Translations under genes and position numbers: made by a program
Assembly (NCBI GenBank): GCA_028095005.1
Contig: CM051460.1
Coordinates: 286,294,238-286,358,237, forward strand
Length of the DNA stretch: 64,000 nucleotides
Source of the DNA: Rhynchospora pubera
Taxonomy: Eukaryota > Streptophyta > Magnoliopsida > Poales > Cyperaceae
Direction: 5' to 3'
Notes under the pieces: generated by a model
What the model was told of the DNA's origin: nothing
Databases searched by the model: none
The model's input: the letters and a program-made list of their open reading frames with translations, nothing else
Part shown: positions 31,136-43,090 of the stretch, piece after piece
Position numbering within the stretch: position 1 is the stretch's first letter
Layout: each line of letters opens with the position of its first letter

Positions 31136-31849
31136 AATTGTTAATGCTTGACCTTCATTTTTCTTCAAAACAAAAATAAAGCGAAAGCCAGATCTGCCAC
31201 TTCTTTCCTCAACGGATTTGAATGATACGTTCTTAAACGAATCCCACTGGAATGAGAATAGACAAAAATTAACAACAAGTCCCGTTTCCTTTTGAACATG
31301 AATTCGATCTCATAAGCGACCTTTTTAAATAAAAAAAAATTATTTCGGATGACTATGCACTACAGGTTATGCAATAAGGTCCCGCGCACACTTCAATAAA
31401 ATGGGTGTAACTTTTAATCCGACCGTCGGATCGGGCCGAAATTTTGACAGGACATCTGTGAAAATTTTGGCCAAATCGTCAGCTCGGATTCACGATCTGA
31501 GCCTTCTTTCATGGAGTTTTGGGCCTTTCTTTGTTATTTTTAGCAGTTTTATGGTTATTTTGGAAATTTTATGTTTTCTCTCTTTCTATGATTTCTGTAT
31601 TAGCTATTTAAGACAGCTGTCATGGTTTATGGAAGTTTAGTGCATTTTGAGAATTAAAACTTTATTAAAAGAAATCTGAGAATCTGTGTGATTTCCCAAC
31701 CAAAAATCTCTCTTTTTCGTACTTTTCCATTGTCTTTCTGTATTGTTTGTGCATCAACAAGTTGGGTTGGGATTTGAAGGATAACATATCTGTATTACGT
31801 ACACTTGTGGTGACCCGGTATTTCCTTCAATCATGTTTCTCACCACTAA
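31136..31849 (+). repeat. Repeat block, relative of 47990-48440 and 57030-57480
   Basis: Shares CCTTCATTTTTCTTCAAAAC, a partial palindromic unit at 31200-31260, and AATCCGACCGTCGGATCGGG. The part 31495-31850 is partly shared and otherwise unassigned. Confidence 0.6.
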
Positions 31850-32225
31850 CACATCCGTGCAGAAAAGGCTTTAAAAAGCTGAATTCTGTGACTTCCGTTC
31901 TAAACTGATTAAGATCCGTTATCAACGGATGTTGTAGAAAAGGTTTTAAAAAGTTGAATTGTGTGACTTACATCTTAACGGATTTAGCTCCGTTCTCAAC
32001 GGACGGTGCAGAAAGGCTCTAAAAAGGTGAATTCAGTGACTTCCGTCTTAACGGATCCAAATCCGTTATCAACGGATGGTGCAGAAAAGTTCTAAAAAAC
32101 TGAATTCCGATCTAATTCCGTTATAAACAGGTTGAAATCCGTTCTCAACGGATGCTGCAGAAAGCTTTAAAAAACTGAATTACGTGACTTTCGTGCTTAA
32201 CGGATTTGCATCCGTTCTCAAAAGA
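31850..32225 (-). repeat. Palindromic 74-bp repeat array
   Basis: Reverse-orientation partner of 1860-2240, five units with CTTCCGTCTTAACGGATCC and TTATCAACGGATGGTGCAG. Confidence 0.9.
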
Positions 32226-33049
32226 ATGAACGTCAGAAAAGTGATCTCTGATAGCTAGTGTTTCCCCCCTCCGTCACCTCTCCAGTTGGGTTTGAGAATT
32301 GAGGTGAGGATGGTGAGCCCAACAGGCAACAGGCCAACACCTGTCGATTGGCCTCTATTTCTCCCCCCTTGCGTCTTCTCTTTGCGCCATTGCCACCATG
32401 CACGGCCGAGAAGGATGGACGTCAGGGCATGGCAGCTAGAGTCAAGGCCACTATGCTCCTGCTCCTGCCGCCTCTCTATCTCATGGTGCTCTGCCATCCG
32501 CCATCTGCCACTCCTCCATTTTCTGCTTCCCCTCATCAGTAGGCTTCACAGGAACTGGTTTTTCTTTGCTACCAGTAAAATGACCCAATTTCCCTCTGCC
32601 ACTGAGCTCAAAGGTGACAGATTTTTCCGAAGTCATGTAATGTAATTCTTTTCATTGAGCAATTCTGAGGTCAGTATGTTGATTTCTTTTTTCAGAAAAG
32701 TTTGTGCTGCCATTTTTTGGGGAATTTTTGAATGGATTCTATGCTGCCTTTTTTTTTGGCTGAGAATTTGATTTGATTTGTTGCACAAGAGCTTAATGTT
32801 CTCATACCATGTTGTGTTGCGATGAGCAAATATAAGAAAATATTTTCTTTATAATTTCTGAGCTTAATTTACAAGAGGCAAGCTGCTGCCTTATATACAT
32901 GCTGCTTTCTAAATTCAAATGCTTCCTAACGTAATACTTTTGCGATAGAAAAAGTTGAAGATCAATTTCTGAAAAGAAAAAAAAAATAGCCTATGCGGAA
33001 ATATAATCTGAGGCTAATTAGCCCCATAATCATTCTTATTTTCATCACG
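32226..33049 (+). repeat. Repeat block, relative of 16730-17500 and 41900-42180
   Basis: Carries CTCCAGTTGGGTTTGAGAAT, GCCACTCCTCCATTTTCTGC, GTAATGTAATTCTTTTCATT and TTGATTTCTT, in the same order as 16776-17130. The ORFs across this block recur in all copies with frameshifts and are not genes. Confidence 0.7.
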
Positions 33050-33400
33050 CTTCCGTTCTAAAAGGAAACCAGATTTTTCACTTCCCTTCTAAATGGATTG
33101 AGATCCGTTCTCAACAGATGGTAACCGAATGGTTTTACAAAGCTGAATTCTGTGGATTCCGTCTTAACGGATTAAGATCCATTCTCAACGGATGGTACTG
33201 AAAGGTTTTAGAAAGCTGAATTCCGTTCTAACTGATTCAGATCCGTTCTCAACGGATGGTGCAGAAATATTTTTACGGATTTGCATCTGTTCTCACTGGA
33301 GTTTAATTTCGTCCTAAACGGATGCTGCAGAAAGATTTTACAAACTGAATTATGTGACTTCCGTGGTTAACGGATTTGTATCCGTTCTCAAACGGATCCC
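33050..33400 (-). repeat. Palindromic 74-bp repeat array
   Basis: Four reverse units ending in the phrase CTCAAACGGATCCCACTGGA, as at 43078, 48840 and 57860. Confidence 0.85.
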
Positions 33401-33913
33401 ACTGGAATGGCATGAGAACAGCAAAATCATCAAATTCCGTTTTTTTTTACATTTAACGGATTAATCATCTATAAATTTTAGGCAGTTTGGAACGGAATCG
33501 GGTTGAGATTAACAAAAACCACCATTAATGGTGGCGTCCATCATTGGATAGAGGAGAAGGGGTGTGCGGAAGGCTGCCTGAGGTGGGTAGGGGCGAGAGA
33601 GATGCGTAGGAGGCTGGTAGAAGCAGTTTGGAGGAGGGTGGCACCGTGGCGCACCTAGTGGTTCCGCTTCTTTTTTTTTTCCCCACTGCTAGCTGTCTGT
33701 AGAAAGGGAGTCGGGAAATTAAGGATGGAGAAGAAAGGTCTAAACTAGACCTGTCCAGTTGTTAGTTATTTTTTTAATATAATTTAGACGGTTTTAGATT
33801 TTTCCGAAATGAAAAAATAATAATTAAAACAAAAACATGCTAACAAAGGCATTTAAATTATAAGTTTTTTTATTCAACGTTAGTAGTTGAGGTATATAAA
33901 TTTTCTTAAAATT
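33401..33913. other. Unassigned sequence
   Basis: It leaves the shared repeat block at about 33480. It contains a G-rich part at 33540-33660 (GGAGAAGGGGTGTGCGGAAG) and nothing else that I can name. Confidence 0.4.
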
Positions 33914-34978
33914 TATATACCTATTTAAGGCTTCACGTAAACAGCAACAACTAACATCAGACAAAAAGGTTTGTAATCCGAGTGATGTAATTACATCGCA
34001 CACACGCATTCATTGTTCGTATTTGTTTCCTTTTTAATGGGAAATTTCGTCTGTTATTTTTAGTTGTTCAGTGAGTAGAAGAGGACAAAGAACATATAGC
34101 AGCTCAACAAAAAGATAACAAAAAGGACTCATTGTTTGCCTATCTTAATAGCCTCAAATAGTGGTTTGAATTTAGGAACCATATTTGATAATGGATTGTA
34201 GCAGATTTAGATTGCAATTTGAGCTTCCAGATTTTCTTGGAGTGGCAACAGCTAGAAGCATTGTGTGTTGCAAATTGTAAAGAAAGTTTCATTATTTTGT
34301 TATTAATCGCTGCCATTGTTGTCAAATAGTTGTAACAGAATGCAAATGCTAATGCTCCGACCTCCGTTTTCCCTCAAAGGATTGTGCTGGTACGGACATC
34401 TTTATCTCTTTTTTTTTCTATTTCAGTTCTAGGCGCACATTTTGAGGTGCGAAAGCTCAAGTGACTTCATTTTTGTTCTATCTTGCAGGTGTGAATATTG
34501 ATCGAATGATCTGCTTTTTTTTTTTTTTTTGCCTTCAAAATCTACGAGTTTGTCCAGGTTATATTTTTTCAAGCTCCTTTTATTATTTCTTTTCCCTCAA
34601 AATCAAATGAATCTCTTCTTTAGATTTTTTTATTACCGTCATTAAAATTACATTTTTTTTTTCTAAACCAGGGATGCTGGTGAATGAATAGAGAACTGCC
34701 ATTCCAGAAAAAAAAAATCGTTAATGGAAGAATCATTTCTGACACTACTCTATTTAGCTCAGTGTAGCACCCTATATAGATATAAATGTTTGTGCTCTCT
34801 TTTGGCCCGCAAAAAAATAAAATAAAATAAAAAATTGTGCCCTTTTTTCGTTGGTTTGTAATTTTGTATTCTCATGAATGCGTGTGTACCGATGTAATAT
34901 ATTACATCACTCGGATTACAAACCTTTTTGTCTGATGTTAGTTGTTGCTGTTTACGTGAAGCCTTAAATAGGTATATA
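33914..34978. mobile_element. 1.07-kb foldback element with 100-bp terminal inverted repeats
   Basis: Left arm 33914-34014 and right arm 34874-34978 are near-perfect reverse copies: TATATACCTATTTAAGGCTT on the left, and GCCTTAAATAGGTATATA closing the right. The 860-bp interior has no convincing ORF. A Mutator-type non-autonomous element would fit the long arms, but a 9-bp target duplication is not visible. Confidence 0.7.
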
Positions 34979-35223
34979 ACTATATATTTATTTTTGTAGA
35001 TTTTTGTTAAATCTATTATAATATTATTAAAAGCTTGGAGCTATATATATTAGTTACATGCAGATGTTTCGATTCTTTTTTTATTGAGCGTGCATAAAAT
35101 TGCTCTTTAAATATATTAAATAAACAAACGATGATGATGATAAGTAGAAGTAGAACACATAATGAAATTTAATAGAAAACATAAAAAATAAATAAATCGT
35201 GTAACGTGCAATATTTGCACTAG
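34979..35223 (+). mobile_element. Helitron-like 3' end at 35220-35223
   Basis: Palindrome GTGCAATATTTGCAC ends in CTAG, followed by host T. To the right the host block resumes at TTCATATTG, which in the sister copy (47728) is preceded by A. That is an A/T insertion site, as Helitrons use. The matching left end was not found, and the usual spacer between hairpin and CTAG is missing, so this is only a candidate. Confidence 0.4.
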
Positions 35224-35284
35224 TTCATATTGTTGGTCAGGTCAGAGATATTTTCGCCATCTCTTTCTTCATGGTATATATGGA

Positions 35285-36474
35285 CGATAACAAGGACGGA
35301 CTCAAGAAGGGGCAAACCCAGACCCAGGCAGGTGCCTTGGCTTGTTTCTGAAAAACCGAAGGCCAGTATATGGTTTTTTCCAAAGGTGCTTGGGCTTGGA
35401 AAATTCGAGTGCCTGGGCCTCGCCACTTGGTCTTGGAACTTAGACATTACAAATACCACATTATAAATGCAGGAATTATAAGTGTCATCGGCAAATATAC
35501 CATTCCAGCCAACGTTACTGTGTGTTACAAATGTTCAATTTAATAATAATAAGTGTTCAGTTTAATGTGTCGGAATCGCGCTAGAGTCGGAGTCACACAT
35601 GGTCAAGAGGTGCGCTAGGAGTCAAGGGTAGAATCGGAAAAAAATTAATTTGAACCGGATTGGTTCATTTCCAATTCTAATTTTTACATGTATTTTTTGT
35701 CCGGTTCGTGACCCCTTCTCTTGGTTTTTTTTTCTTATAACAGTTGTATTTCTGTTGCAACTAACTAAACATTTATATTTAAATAAATGAACATTTATAC
35801 TTATTAAACTGAACATTCGTACTTACTAAACTAAACATTTATACTTAACAAAATAAACATGTTTGCTCATAACATTTATATTTTCTGTTGCAACTAACTG
35901 AACAATTATACTCAATTAACTGAACATTTTTATTGACCAAACTGAACTTTTGGCAAAAAAAAAAATCAAAATGAACATATTTAGTCTAGCGAACACTTAT
36001 AAAATAATGAACAATTCTACTACAAAGTGAACATTTGTACATATTAAAGTAAACACTTATAAAAACGAAATGAGCAAAAAATACGCTCTGGGTGAGTAGA
36101 GGGGATAGAGCGCTGCTCTGACTTTCGCTGAGGTACTGTGTAGTGCGATGGAGCGGAGTGGGATGGCACTAATCAATTTCCTTATAAATGTGTGCCCATA
36201 CTTATTTTGCCTCATATATCAATAAGGGTGAAAACGGTAACTGTTTTAACTTTTAACCGTTATTTCGTCCAAAACGAAACAAAACGGTTAAAGATTTTGA
36301 TTGCGTTTTAAAAACGAAACGATTTCGTCCATGTATTTTCGTGATTTCGATCATTTCGTACAAAATGAAACAGTTAACGAAATTGGTAGTCAATTTCGTA
36401 TCCAAAACGAAACGGTTAACGAAACACCCTAATTTTGTTAGGGTTTTGGATGTTATGCAGCCATAGCCACTTTC
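35285..36474. mobile_element. 1.19-kb insertion into a repeat block
   Basis: The block phrase GTATATATGGAAGAAAAGAT (30922, 47778) is split here: it stops at 35284 and resumes at about 36475. The insert holds a diverged copy of the segment at 15580-16080 (35510-36180) and an AACG/CGTT-rich element (36228-36431). It is composite. Confidence 0.65.
36228..36431. mobile_element. MITE-like element rich in AACGAAAC/GTTTCGTT
   Basis: AGGGTGAAAACGGTAAC at the left and GTTAACGAAACACCCTA at the right form imperfect inverted ends of the AGGGTG type. The interior repeats AAAACGAAACGGTTAACG words. No matching 8-bp flanks. Confidence 0.5.
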
Positions 36475-36599
36475 ACGAAAAGATGTGCAATAGTTTTCAG
36501 GAATCAAAGAGAAATGCCGTAGTGATTACTGAAATTCTTAAGAATGAAAAACTTTGAGACATTTTTTATTTTCTAATTTTATTGTGATAATTTCTAATT

Positions 36600-37040
36600 G
36601 GGTGTCATGTTCTAAACGGATTAAGATCCGTTGTCAACAAAAAACTGAATTCCGTGAATTTCCGTCTTAACGGACTATGATCCGTTCTCAACGGACGGTG
36701 TGTAGAAAGGTTTTAAACAGCTTTGTTCTCTGACTTCCGTCTTAACGGATTAATATCCGTTCTCACGGACGGTGCAGAAAGTTCTAAGACGCTGAATTCT
36801 GTGACGTCTGTCTTAACGAATTATGATCTGTTCTCAACGGATGGTGCGGAAAGGGTTTTAAAAAGCCGAATTTTGTGACTCCGTCATAAATGGATTAAGT
36901 TACGTTCTCAAAGGACGACGCAGAATTGGGACTTCCGTCTTAACGTATTATGATCCATTCTCAACGGATGCTGCAAAAAGCTTTAGAAAACTGAATTACG
37001 TGACTTTCATGCTTAACGGATTTGCATCGTTCTCAAACGA
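36600..37040 (-). repeat. Palindromic 74-bp repeat array (about 6 units)
   Basis: Reverse units with CTTCCGTCTTAACGGATTAA and CGTTCTCAACGGACGGTG. Followed by a block (37041-37360) like 32226-32520. Confidence 0.85.
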
Positions 37041-37360
37041 GTGAATGTCAGAAAAGTGATCTCTGACACTCTAATAGCTAGGGTTTCCCCCTTCGTCAGA
37101 CCGTCACCTCTCCAGTTGGGTTTGGGAATGAGGTGAGGACGGAGAACCCAACAGGCAAGAGGCCAACACCTGTCAACTGGGTGCCCATTTCGCTTGGCTT
37201 GTTCCTCTATTTCTCCCCCTTGCGTCTTCTCTTTGCGCCATAGCCACCACAGCCGAGAAGGATGAGACGTCACGGCATCGTAGCTAGAGTCAAGGCCGCT
37301 ATGCTCCTGCTCTTGCCGCCTCTCTATCTCATGTTGCTATGCGGAGAAGGATGGGACGGA
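37041..37360 (+). repeat. Repeat block like 32226-32520
   Basis: Shares GTCACCTCTCCAGTTGGGTT, CCAACACCTGTC and TTGCGTCTTCTCTTTGCGCC with the other copies. No gene. Confidence 0.65.
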
Positions 37361-38080
37361 AGTCGCAGAATTCAGCTTTTTACCTTTCTGCATCATCTGT
37401 TGAGAACGGATCTCAATCAACGGAAGTGAAAAAATCTCGTTTCCGTTTAGAACGGAAGTGAAAAAATGAAGATCAATTTCTAAAAAGAAATATGGTCTCC
37501 TTTTTTTCTAAAAAATAGCCTATAAGGAAATATAATCTGAGGCTAATCAGCCCCATAATCATTCTTATATTCATCACGCTTCCGTTCTAAAAGGAATCAA
37601 GATTTTTCACTTCCGTTCTCAACGGATGGTGCAGAAAGGTCAGCTGAATTCTTTGAATTCCGTCTTAACCGATCGAGATCCGCTCTCAAAGGATGGTGTC
37701 GAAAGGTTTTAGAAAGCTTAATTCTCTGACTTCGGTCTTAACGGATTATGATTTGTTCTCAACGGATGGTGCTGAAAGGCATTAGAAAGCTGAATTCCAT
37801 TCTAACGGATTAGGATCCGTTCTCAACAATTGGTGCAGAAAGAAAGGTTTTAGAAAGTGGAATTCTGTGACTTTTGTCTTAACGGATAGAGATTCGTTCT
37901 CAATGGATGGTGCTGAATGGTTTTAGAAAGCTGAATTCTGTGGCTTCAGTCTTAACGGATTAAGATCCGTTCTCAACTGATGGTCAAAATTTTTTTAACG
38001 GATTTGCATCCGTTCTCAAACAGACCCACTGGAGTTTTAATTCCGTTCTAAACAGGTTGAGATCTGTTCTCACTGGAATG
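37361..38080. repeat. Palindromic 74-bp repeats in both orientations
   Basis: One forward unit at 37361-37465 is followed, after a spacer shared with 42300-42430 (TCATTCTTATATTCATCACG), by about seven reverse units at 37575-38080. This makes a large inverted arrangement within 700 bp. The same design recurs at 42190-43090. Confidence 0.85.
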
Positions 38081-38509
38081 GAATGAGAACAGCAAAATCA
38101 TCAAGTTCCGGTTTTTCTTTTTCTACTTCCTACTTCTATGGCTTCCCTACACATTAACTAAGCACAAATAATCATCGTCCACCAGAATTGTTTTTAACCA
38201 TCTAAACCAAATAAAACAACTAAGTTGAGAAGCTCAAAAATGAACTAAGGAATTCCTCAAGTTGAGCTTAAAGGAACAAAGTGGTTTCATTTTTATGTTT
38301 CCATTAAAACAATTTAGTTTACTTGAATATTATGAACTGGCGAATTTTTACTACAAAATTGACTTGATTTACAAATTTGATCTGGTGATTTTAGAAGTCC
38401 ACAAATCAAGCACTCGGTCTTTCTTTTTATGTATAGGGGCCCACAAGGGTGGTGCATGTGCCAAGATAAGCTTCTGAAACTTGTAAAAAGTGGCCCCATT
38501 GATATCGTT

Positions 38510-39158
38510 ATTATTTGATGGTATTCGGACCGTACTTAGCACCTAAATTACATTCAAACCATTAGATTATTTGATAAAATGCTATGTTTTTCCAAGAAAT
38601 GGCTCTGCCGTCGTGTCTCTTCTTATTTTCAGGGTTTTACTTGGTTTTGGTGGATTTACATGCTCTAGATGGTTTCCGGGACAAGAGGAATGCTAGACGA
38701 CTCATTCCTAGCGCGAGAGATAATTTTCAGACTACAACTCGGACCAAGTTGAAATGTTGTTGCCTATAAAACTTAGGTTTTTGCATGAAAGTGTTGAACT
38801 TTGAGTTTTAGAAGTCCAAACTAAAACGAAACCTGATCCCTAAGATGTTTTTATACTATTTGAAAAACCAAAACAATCATTTAGATTTCTTAATTATTTT
38901 AATTCACAAAAACACCCAAAAATATTTATCTTAGTGCATGTTTATTTAATTAGTTTGTTTTACGATTAAATCCACTCCTTTTTAATTGTCTAGCTTCAGA
39001 AAAAGAACAAGTCCGGTATTCGTTAATCCGTCCTTCGGGTTCGACCCTCGAACTAAACTACAAACGATTAGTGAGACTAAACTACAAACGATTAGTGGGG
39101 TTAGGTCTAGGTATACAAATTTTATTTGGTACTAGGATTTAATTCCTTCATCACCCAT
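38510..39158. other. Segment present in R1 and R2 but absent in R3
   Basis: In R3 the sequence jumps from GCCCCAT to ATGTTTTC at about 58331, removing some 650 bp bounded by CAT words. The segment includes a retroelement-like phrase, CGTCCTTCGGGTTCGACCCT, and a 23-bp tandem pair, ACTAAACTACAAACGATTAG, at 39053-39096. Confidence 0.6.
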
Positions 39159-39223
39159 ATGTTTTCTTCTTTTGTCTTAACTTACTGAGAAGACGTGCTT
39201 TTGGCTATAGATGCGCTGCTGTT

Positions 39224-39436
39224 TCTGACTTTGTAGACTTGTAGATTTTTAGCTAGACTTTTAGCTAGACTTGTAGATTTTGATTGTTTGCTTGTTTCTG
39301 ACTTTGTTTGTTGTCTTAGCTTTTGGTTTCTTCCTTTGGTCTTTTGTTTAGACCTGTTCAACAGGCTTGTATCGAACCTTTTTCTTTTCTAATATTGGGC
39401 CCCAGCTTTTGGGTGCTTTAGTTCAAAAAAAAAAAA
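39224..39436 (+). mobile_element. 5'-truncated LINE-type retroposon with poly(A) and 15-bp target duplication
   Basis: AGATGCGCTGCTGTT stands at 39209-39223 and again at 39437-39451. Between them lies a 213-bp insert ending GTGCTTTAGTTC plus A13-14. R3 at about 58382 has the uninterrupted site (GATGTACTGCTGTTGGAGTG). The long duplication and poly(A) show target-primed reverse transcription. No tRNA head is seen, so a LINE 3' end is more likely than a SINE. Confidence 0.8.
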
Positions 39437-40121
39437 AGATGCGCTGCTGTTGGAGTGTTCATATTAATTAGACCGCATGTGTTGTGAGGCTTGGGACAAA
39501 GAGGCTCTGATAGCAAGCAATACCTCTACTGATCAGTTTCTTTCAGAATGGAACTCTTATACGGGAGCTGATGCACGACTATGAACAATATCAAATTGGG
39601 GCATAACATTCAGATGTTCAATGAACGAAATGACATTGGGTCAGGCCCTTTATTCCTTTCTGGTCCTTTCCAATTAATAATATTAGTGATGTTCTTTGGA
39701 CTTTGCTATGATAGGTGAAATGGAATGAATGACACCATAATCTTGCGACCAGAGAAGTATTTAATTATTATAGCAGCAAATACTGTGTATGCCAGCAGTA
39801 ACAAATTTGGTGATTACTTTTACTTATATATCATTGTTTATGATATTGTTGTGAGTGATTATGTTCTGCAATGTGAGTTGATCCCCTTTTTGTTTGGTTT
39901 ACAGCCCCAATGGATTTGTCTAGAGTCTAAATCCACTATCATGATGATTTTGCGACCAGATTCTCCTCATGAAAAGCAATTATATGAAGAGCCTAGCTGT
40001 TCTGGTTTCTTCTTAACTATAATGTTGTTTTTTTTACTTCAAATAATTCAAATGGTTTAAATATTTACTTTTGACTGACTAAAAGAAAAAATACTCTGCA
40101 TTGTTGTAGGTAGTGGTGATA

Positions 40122-40945
40122 ATGGAGATGGAGGAGGTAGTGTTGTCTGAAACTGGTGGTTCAAGTTCTTCTTTCACTGATTTGAAAACCATTTGTCGAG
40201 TGTGAGTGCTCTGCACTAAACCTCAAAATATATTTGGATTTTTTTTTCAATAAGGAATATCTAAGCCTTTTGTACTTTGACAATTATTCATGTCCCCTCC
40301 CAACATAAAAGAAATGTTTTGTTACACACCGAAACCTGTAGATCCAGCTTGTGATTCCCACTGGTACGATAGTCATTGGTCAATTCGAAGCTTTTTACTA
40401 CATGATGGTTTGATTATCTGTCAAGTTCATAACCTAATAATGGTATGTTGCAGATGTCAGAAGCAGTTCTCTCAGTATACCTGTCCTAGATGCAACATTC
40501 ATTATTGTTCCCTTCCCTGCTACAAAGTGAGTATTTTGTCTCCGTTCACGCATCCCAAGTTATAATATCACCTCTCTTATTTGTGGCTTTTTATGTGCAA
40601 TTCTTGTCGTTATTTTACCTTTATGATAATTATTCAAAACTAATGCAGGTGATTTCACAGCAATATTTATTAGGAAAAATAGAAGGAACTGTCAGATTTT
40701 TTTTCCTTGTCTGCTATCAGGCTGAATAGTTTTTCTATTGTCTTTCTTTTTTGTGTTGGGCTTACTAGAAACAGGCACAGCCTTCGGTGCACTGAATCCT
40801 TCATGAGAGACTATGTGATGGATGAACTGCAACAAATGTAGCCTGATGAAGAAACAAAGAGGAAATGATGGATATTCTGAAAAGATTTCATTCTGAAGAT
40901 GAAGATGAGGTATACTCTGACAATTAAGATGGTACTGAGCCTTTT
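40122..40945 (+). pseudogene. HIT-type zinc-finger protein pseudogene, copy in R1
   Basis: Exon 1 (40122-40201) encodes MEMEEVVLSETGGSSSSF, then TDLKTICR. Exon 2 (40454-40526, 25 codons) encodes CQKQFSQYTCPRCNIHYC, then SLPCYK, the zf-HIT zinc knuckle with its CxxC...CxxC...CxxxC cysteines. Exon 3 (about 40775-40945) encodes HSLRCTESFMRDYVMDEL, then QQM and a TAG, then PDEETKRK. Introns are kept with GT/AG ends. Exon 3 also has a 1-nt deletion (AGGAAATGATGG) and a further stop after VYSDN. Plants carry such a protein (zf-HIT family, C/D-box snoRNP and chromatin-linked relatives). Only its N-terminal part is here. It is not functional as written. Confidence 0.85.
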
Positions 40946-41323
40946 GTAGTTCATTATTTTTGTTTATCTCCTTTTTTATGACTTGAGCTTGGAGTAGTTG
41001 GTTCCATAGGAAATGTAATTCGCTAAGATTATATTTTCACAATAGATGCATTTGCCAATATTAGCTTTTAATTACAAAAAAAAAAACAAAAGGAAAATTT
41101 TTACTCTTGGAAACTGTCAGCCTGGATACTGGTGCCAACCTTTATTTATATAAGTATTTAAAATCTGGTACATGTAATCTTTACAACAGAACCAACTGAA
41201 AAGTTGTAAAGTCAAGCAAAGGAGCACATGAACCTAACAAGTGACAACTGAACTTTTATTCAATTAGTATTAATGTTTCTTTTGAGCAAACCTAATTGAA
41301 TACAAAAATTTTAAAGCCATTCA

Positions 41324-41640
41324 AAATTTTAGTAATTTTTACATAGTGGCACCTCTTTAAGAATACAAAAATTGCATATCAGATTTCTTGGCGTTACTTG
41401 AGCATGGCTTCTGTTCATAAGTTCATAACTGATTTGATCCGTTCTCAAAGGGATCCCACTGGATTTTAATTCCGTTTAGAACGGATTGGGATCCGTTCTC
41501 AACGGATGGTGCAGGAAATGTTAAAATATATAAAAAAAAAACTAAATTCTATGACTTTTGGGCTTAACGGATTTGCATCCGTTTGATAGTGGAGTTTAAT
41601 TTCGTCCTGAACAGGATCTCATAAACAAGATTTGTTGCGA
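41324..41640 (-). repeat. Junction sequence and palindromic 74-bp array
   Basis: After the end of R1, reverse palindromic units lie at 41425-41620, with AACTGATTTGATCCGTTCTC and GGGATCCGTTCTCAACGGAT, as at 46600-46790. Confidence 0.75.
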
Positions 41641-42190
41641 GTTGTGAGATTTTATTTTTGGGCTGCGTAAGAAAAATGGAGGGTTTAATTGAACCAGGTT
41701 GGCCCAGTTTCTGGCCCAAAAGTAAGGCGTGTTGAGTAATTCGGCCCAGTTTGCTGGGTCGATGAGGTGGCTTCGGAGCGATCGAGATTGGAGAGTTTGG
41801 AGTCGGTTGACGTTAAGTTCCGTCGCTTTATCAATGAATGTCATCAGTTGCCTTCGCCACGACGCCCTTCTTCATCAATCAATGACATCACGCAGACCAG
41901 TGCTCTGCAATTTTCTGCTTCCCCTCACAGGAACTGGTTTTTCTTTGCTACCAGTAACATGACCCAATTTCCCTCTGCCACAAGGGCAAAGGTGACAGAT
42001 TTTTCCCAAGTCATGTAATGTAATTCTTTTCATTGAGCAATTCTGAGGTCAGTTTGTTGATTTCTTGCCTCATTTTCAGAAAGGTTTGTGCTGCTTTGAA
42101 ATTTGAATTCTGAAAGATTTTGATTTAACAGATGCTCTCTCCCTCTTTTTTATTGTTTTTTTTTTTCTGGATGAAATATAATCTGAGGAG
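41641..42190 (+). repeat. Repeat block, shortened relative of 15430-17240
   Basis: TTTTTGGGCTGCG...GGCCCAGTTTCTGGCCCAAA matches 15437-15500. GGCTTCGGAGCGATCGAGA matches 16130. From 41905 it matches 16970-17240. Large internal parts of the longer copy, including the GTTCA repeat and an array, are missing. Confidence 0.7.
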
Positions 42191-43090
42191 AACGGGGCTT
42201 AATCCGTTAAGACGGAAGTCACAGAATTAGGCTTTCTAAAACCTTTCTGCATCATTTGTTGAGAACGGATCTCAATCTGTTTAGAATGGAAGTGAAATAT
42301 CTTTTTTAGTGAAAAAGTTGAAGATCGATTTCTAAAAAGAAATAGGGTCTCCTTTTTTACTAAAAATAGCCTATGAGGGAATATAATCTGAGGCTAATTA
42401 GCCCCATAATCATTATTATTTTCATCATGCTTCTGTTCTAGAAGGAAACAAGATTTTTCACTTCCGTTCTAAACGGATTGGGATCCGTTATCAACAGATG
42501 GTGCAGAAAGGTTAACTGAATTCTTTGAATTCCGTCTTAACGGATAGAGATCCGTTCTCAACGGATGGTGTCAAAAGTTTTTAGAATTCTTCTGTGACTT
42601 CTGTCTTAACGTATTATGATTTGTTCTCAACGGATAGTGCCGAAAGGTTTTAGAAAGCTGAATTCTGTTCAAACGGATTAAGATCTGTTCTCAACGGATG
42701 ATTCAGAAAGAAAGGTTTTAGAAAGTGTAATTCTGTTACTTTTGTCTTAACGGATTGAGATCCGTTCTCAACAGATGGGGCCAGATGGTTTTAGAAAGCT
42801 GAATTCTGTGGCTTCCGTCTTAACGGATTAAGATCCGTTCTCAACAGATGGTACTTGAAGGTTTTAGAAAGCTGAATTCCGTTCTAACGGATTCATATCC
42901 GTTCTCAACGGATGATGCAGAAATTTTTTAACAGATTTGCATGTGTTCTCAAACGGACCCACTGGAGTTTAATTCCGTTCTAAACGGGTTGAGATCCGTT
43001 CTCAACGTATGCTGCAGAAAGCTTTTAAAAACTGAATTATGCGACTTCCGTGCTTAACGGATTTTCATCCGTTCTCAAACGGATCCCACT
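42191..43090. repeat. Palindromic 74-bp repeats in both orientations
   Basis: One forward unit pair at 42191-42300, a spacer, then about nine reverse units at 42440-43090. Same architecture as 37361-38080. Confidence 0.9.

Larger units (their letters stand above)
38081..41323 (+). repeat. Segmental copy R1 (direct copy of 48914-52156)
   Basis: Offset 10833 is constant at 38262/49095, 39725/50558 and 40290/51123, with very few differences. The right end is sharp: after AATTTTAAAGCCATT the two copies diverge. A third, shorter copy is at about 57930-58741 and breaks off after CAAATACTGTGTA. The copy carries a LINE 3' fragment and the zinc-finger pseudogene. Confidence 0.9.

Noticed and set aside
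32286..32645. 119-residue ORF
   Set aside because: Same repeat block as 16.8-17.1 kb and not conserved in frame between copies.
39725..40060. 111-residue ORF, also at 50558-50893
   Set aside because: A+T-biased, without domain. Identical in two recent segmental copies, so conservation is uninformative. It lies upstream of the zinc-finger exon 1.
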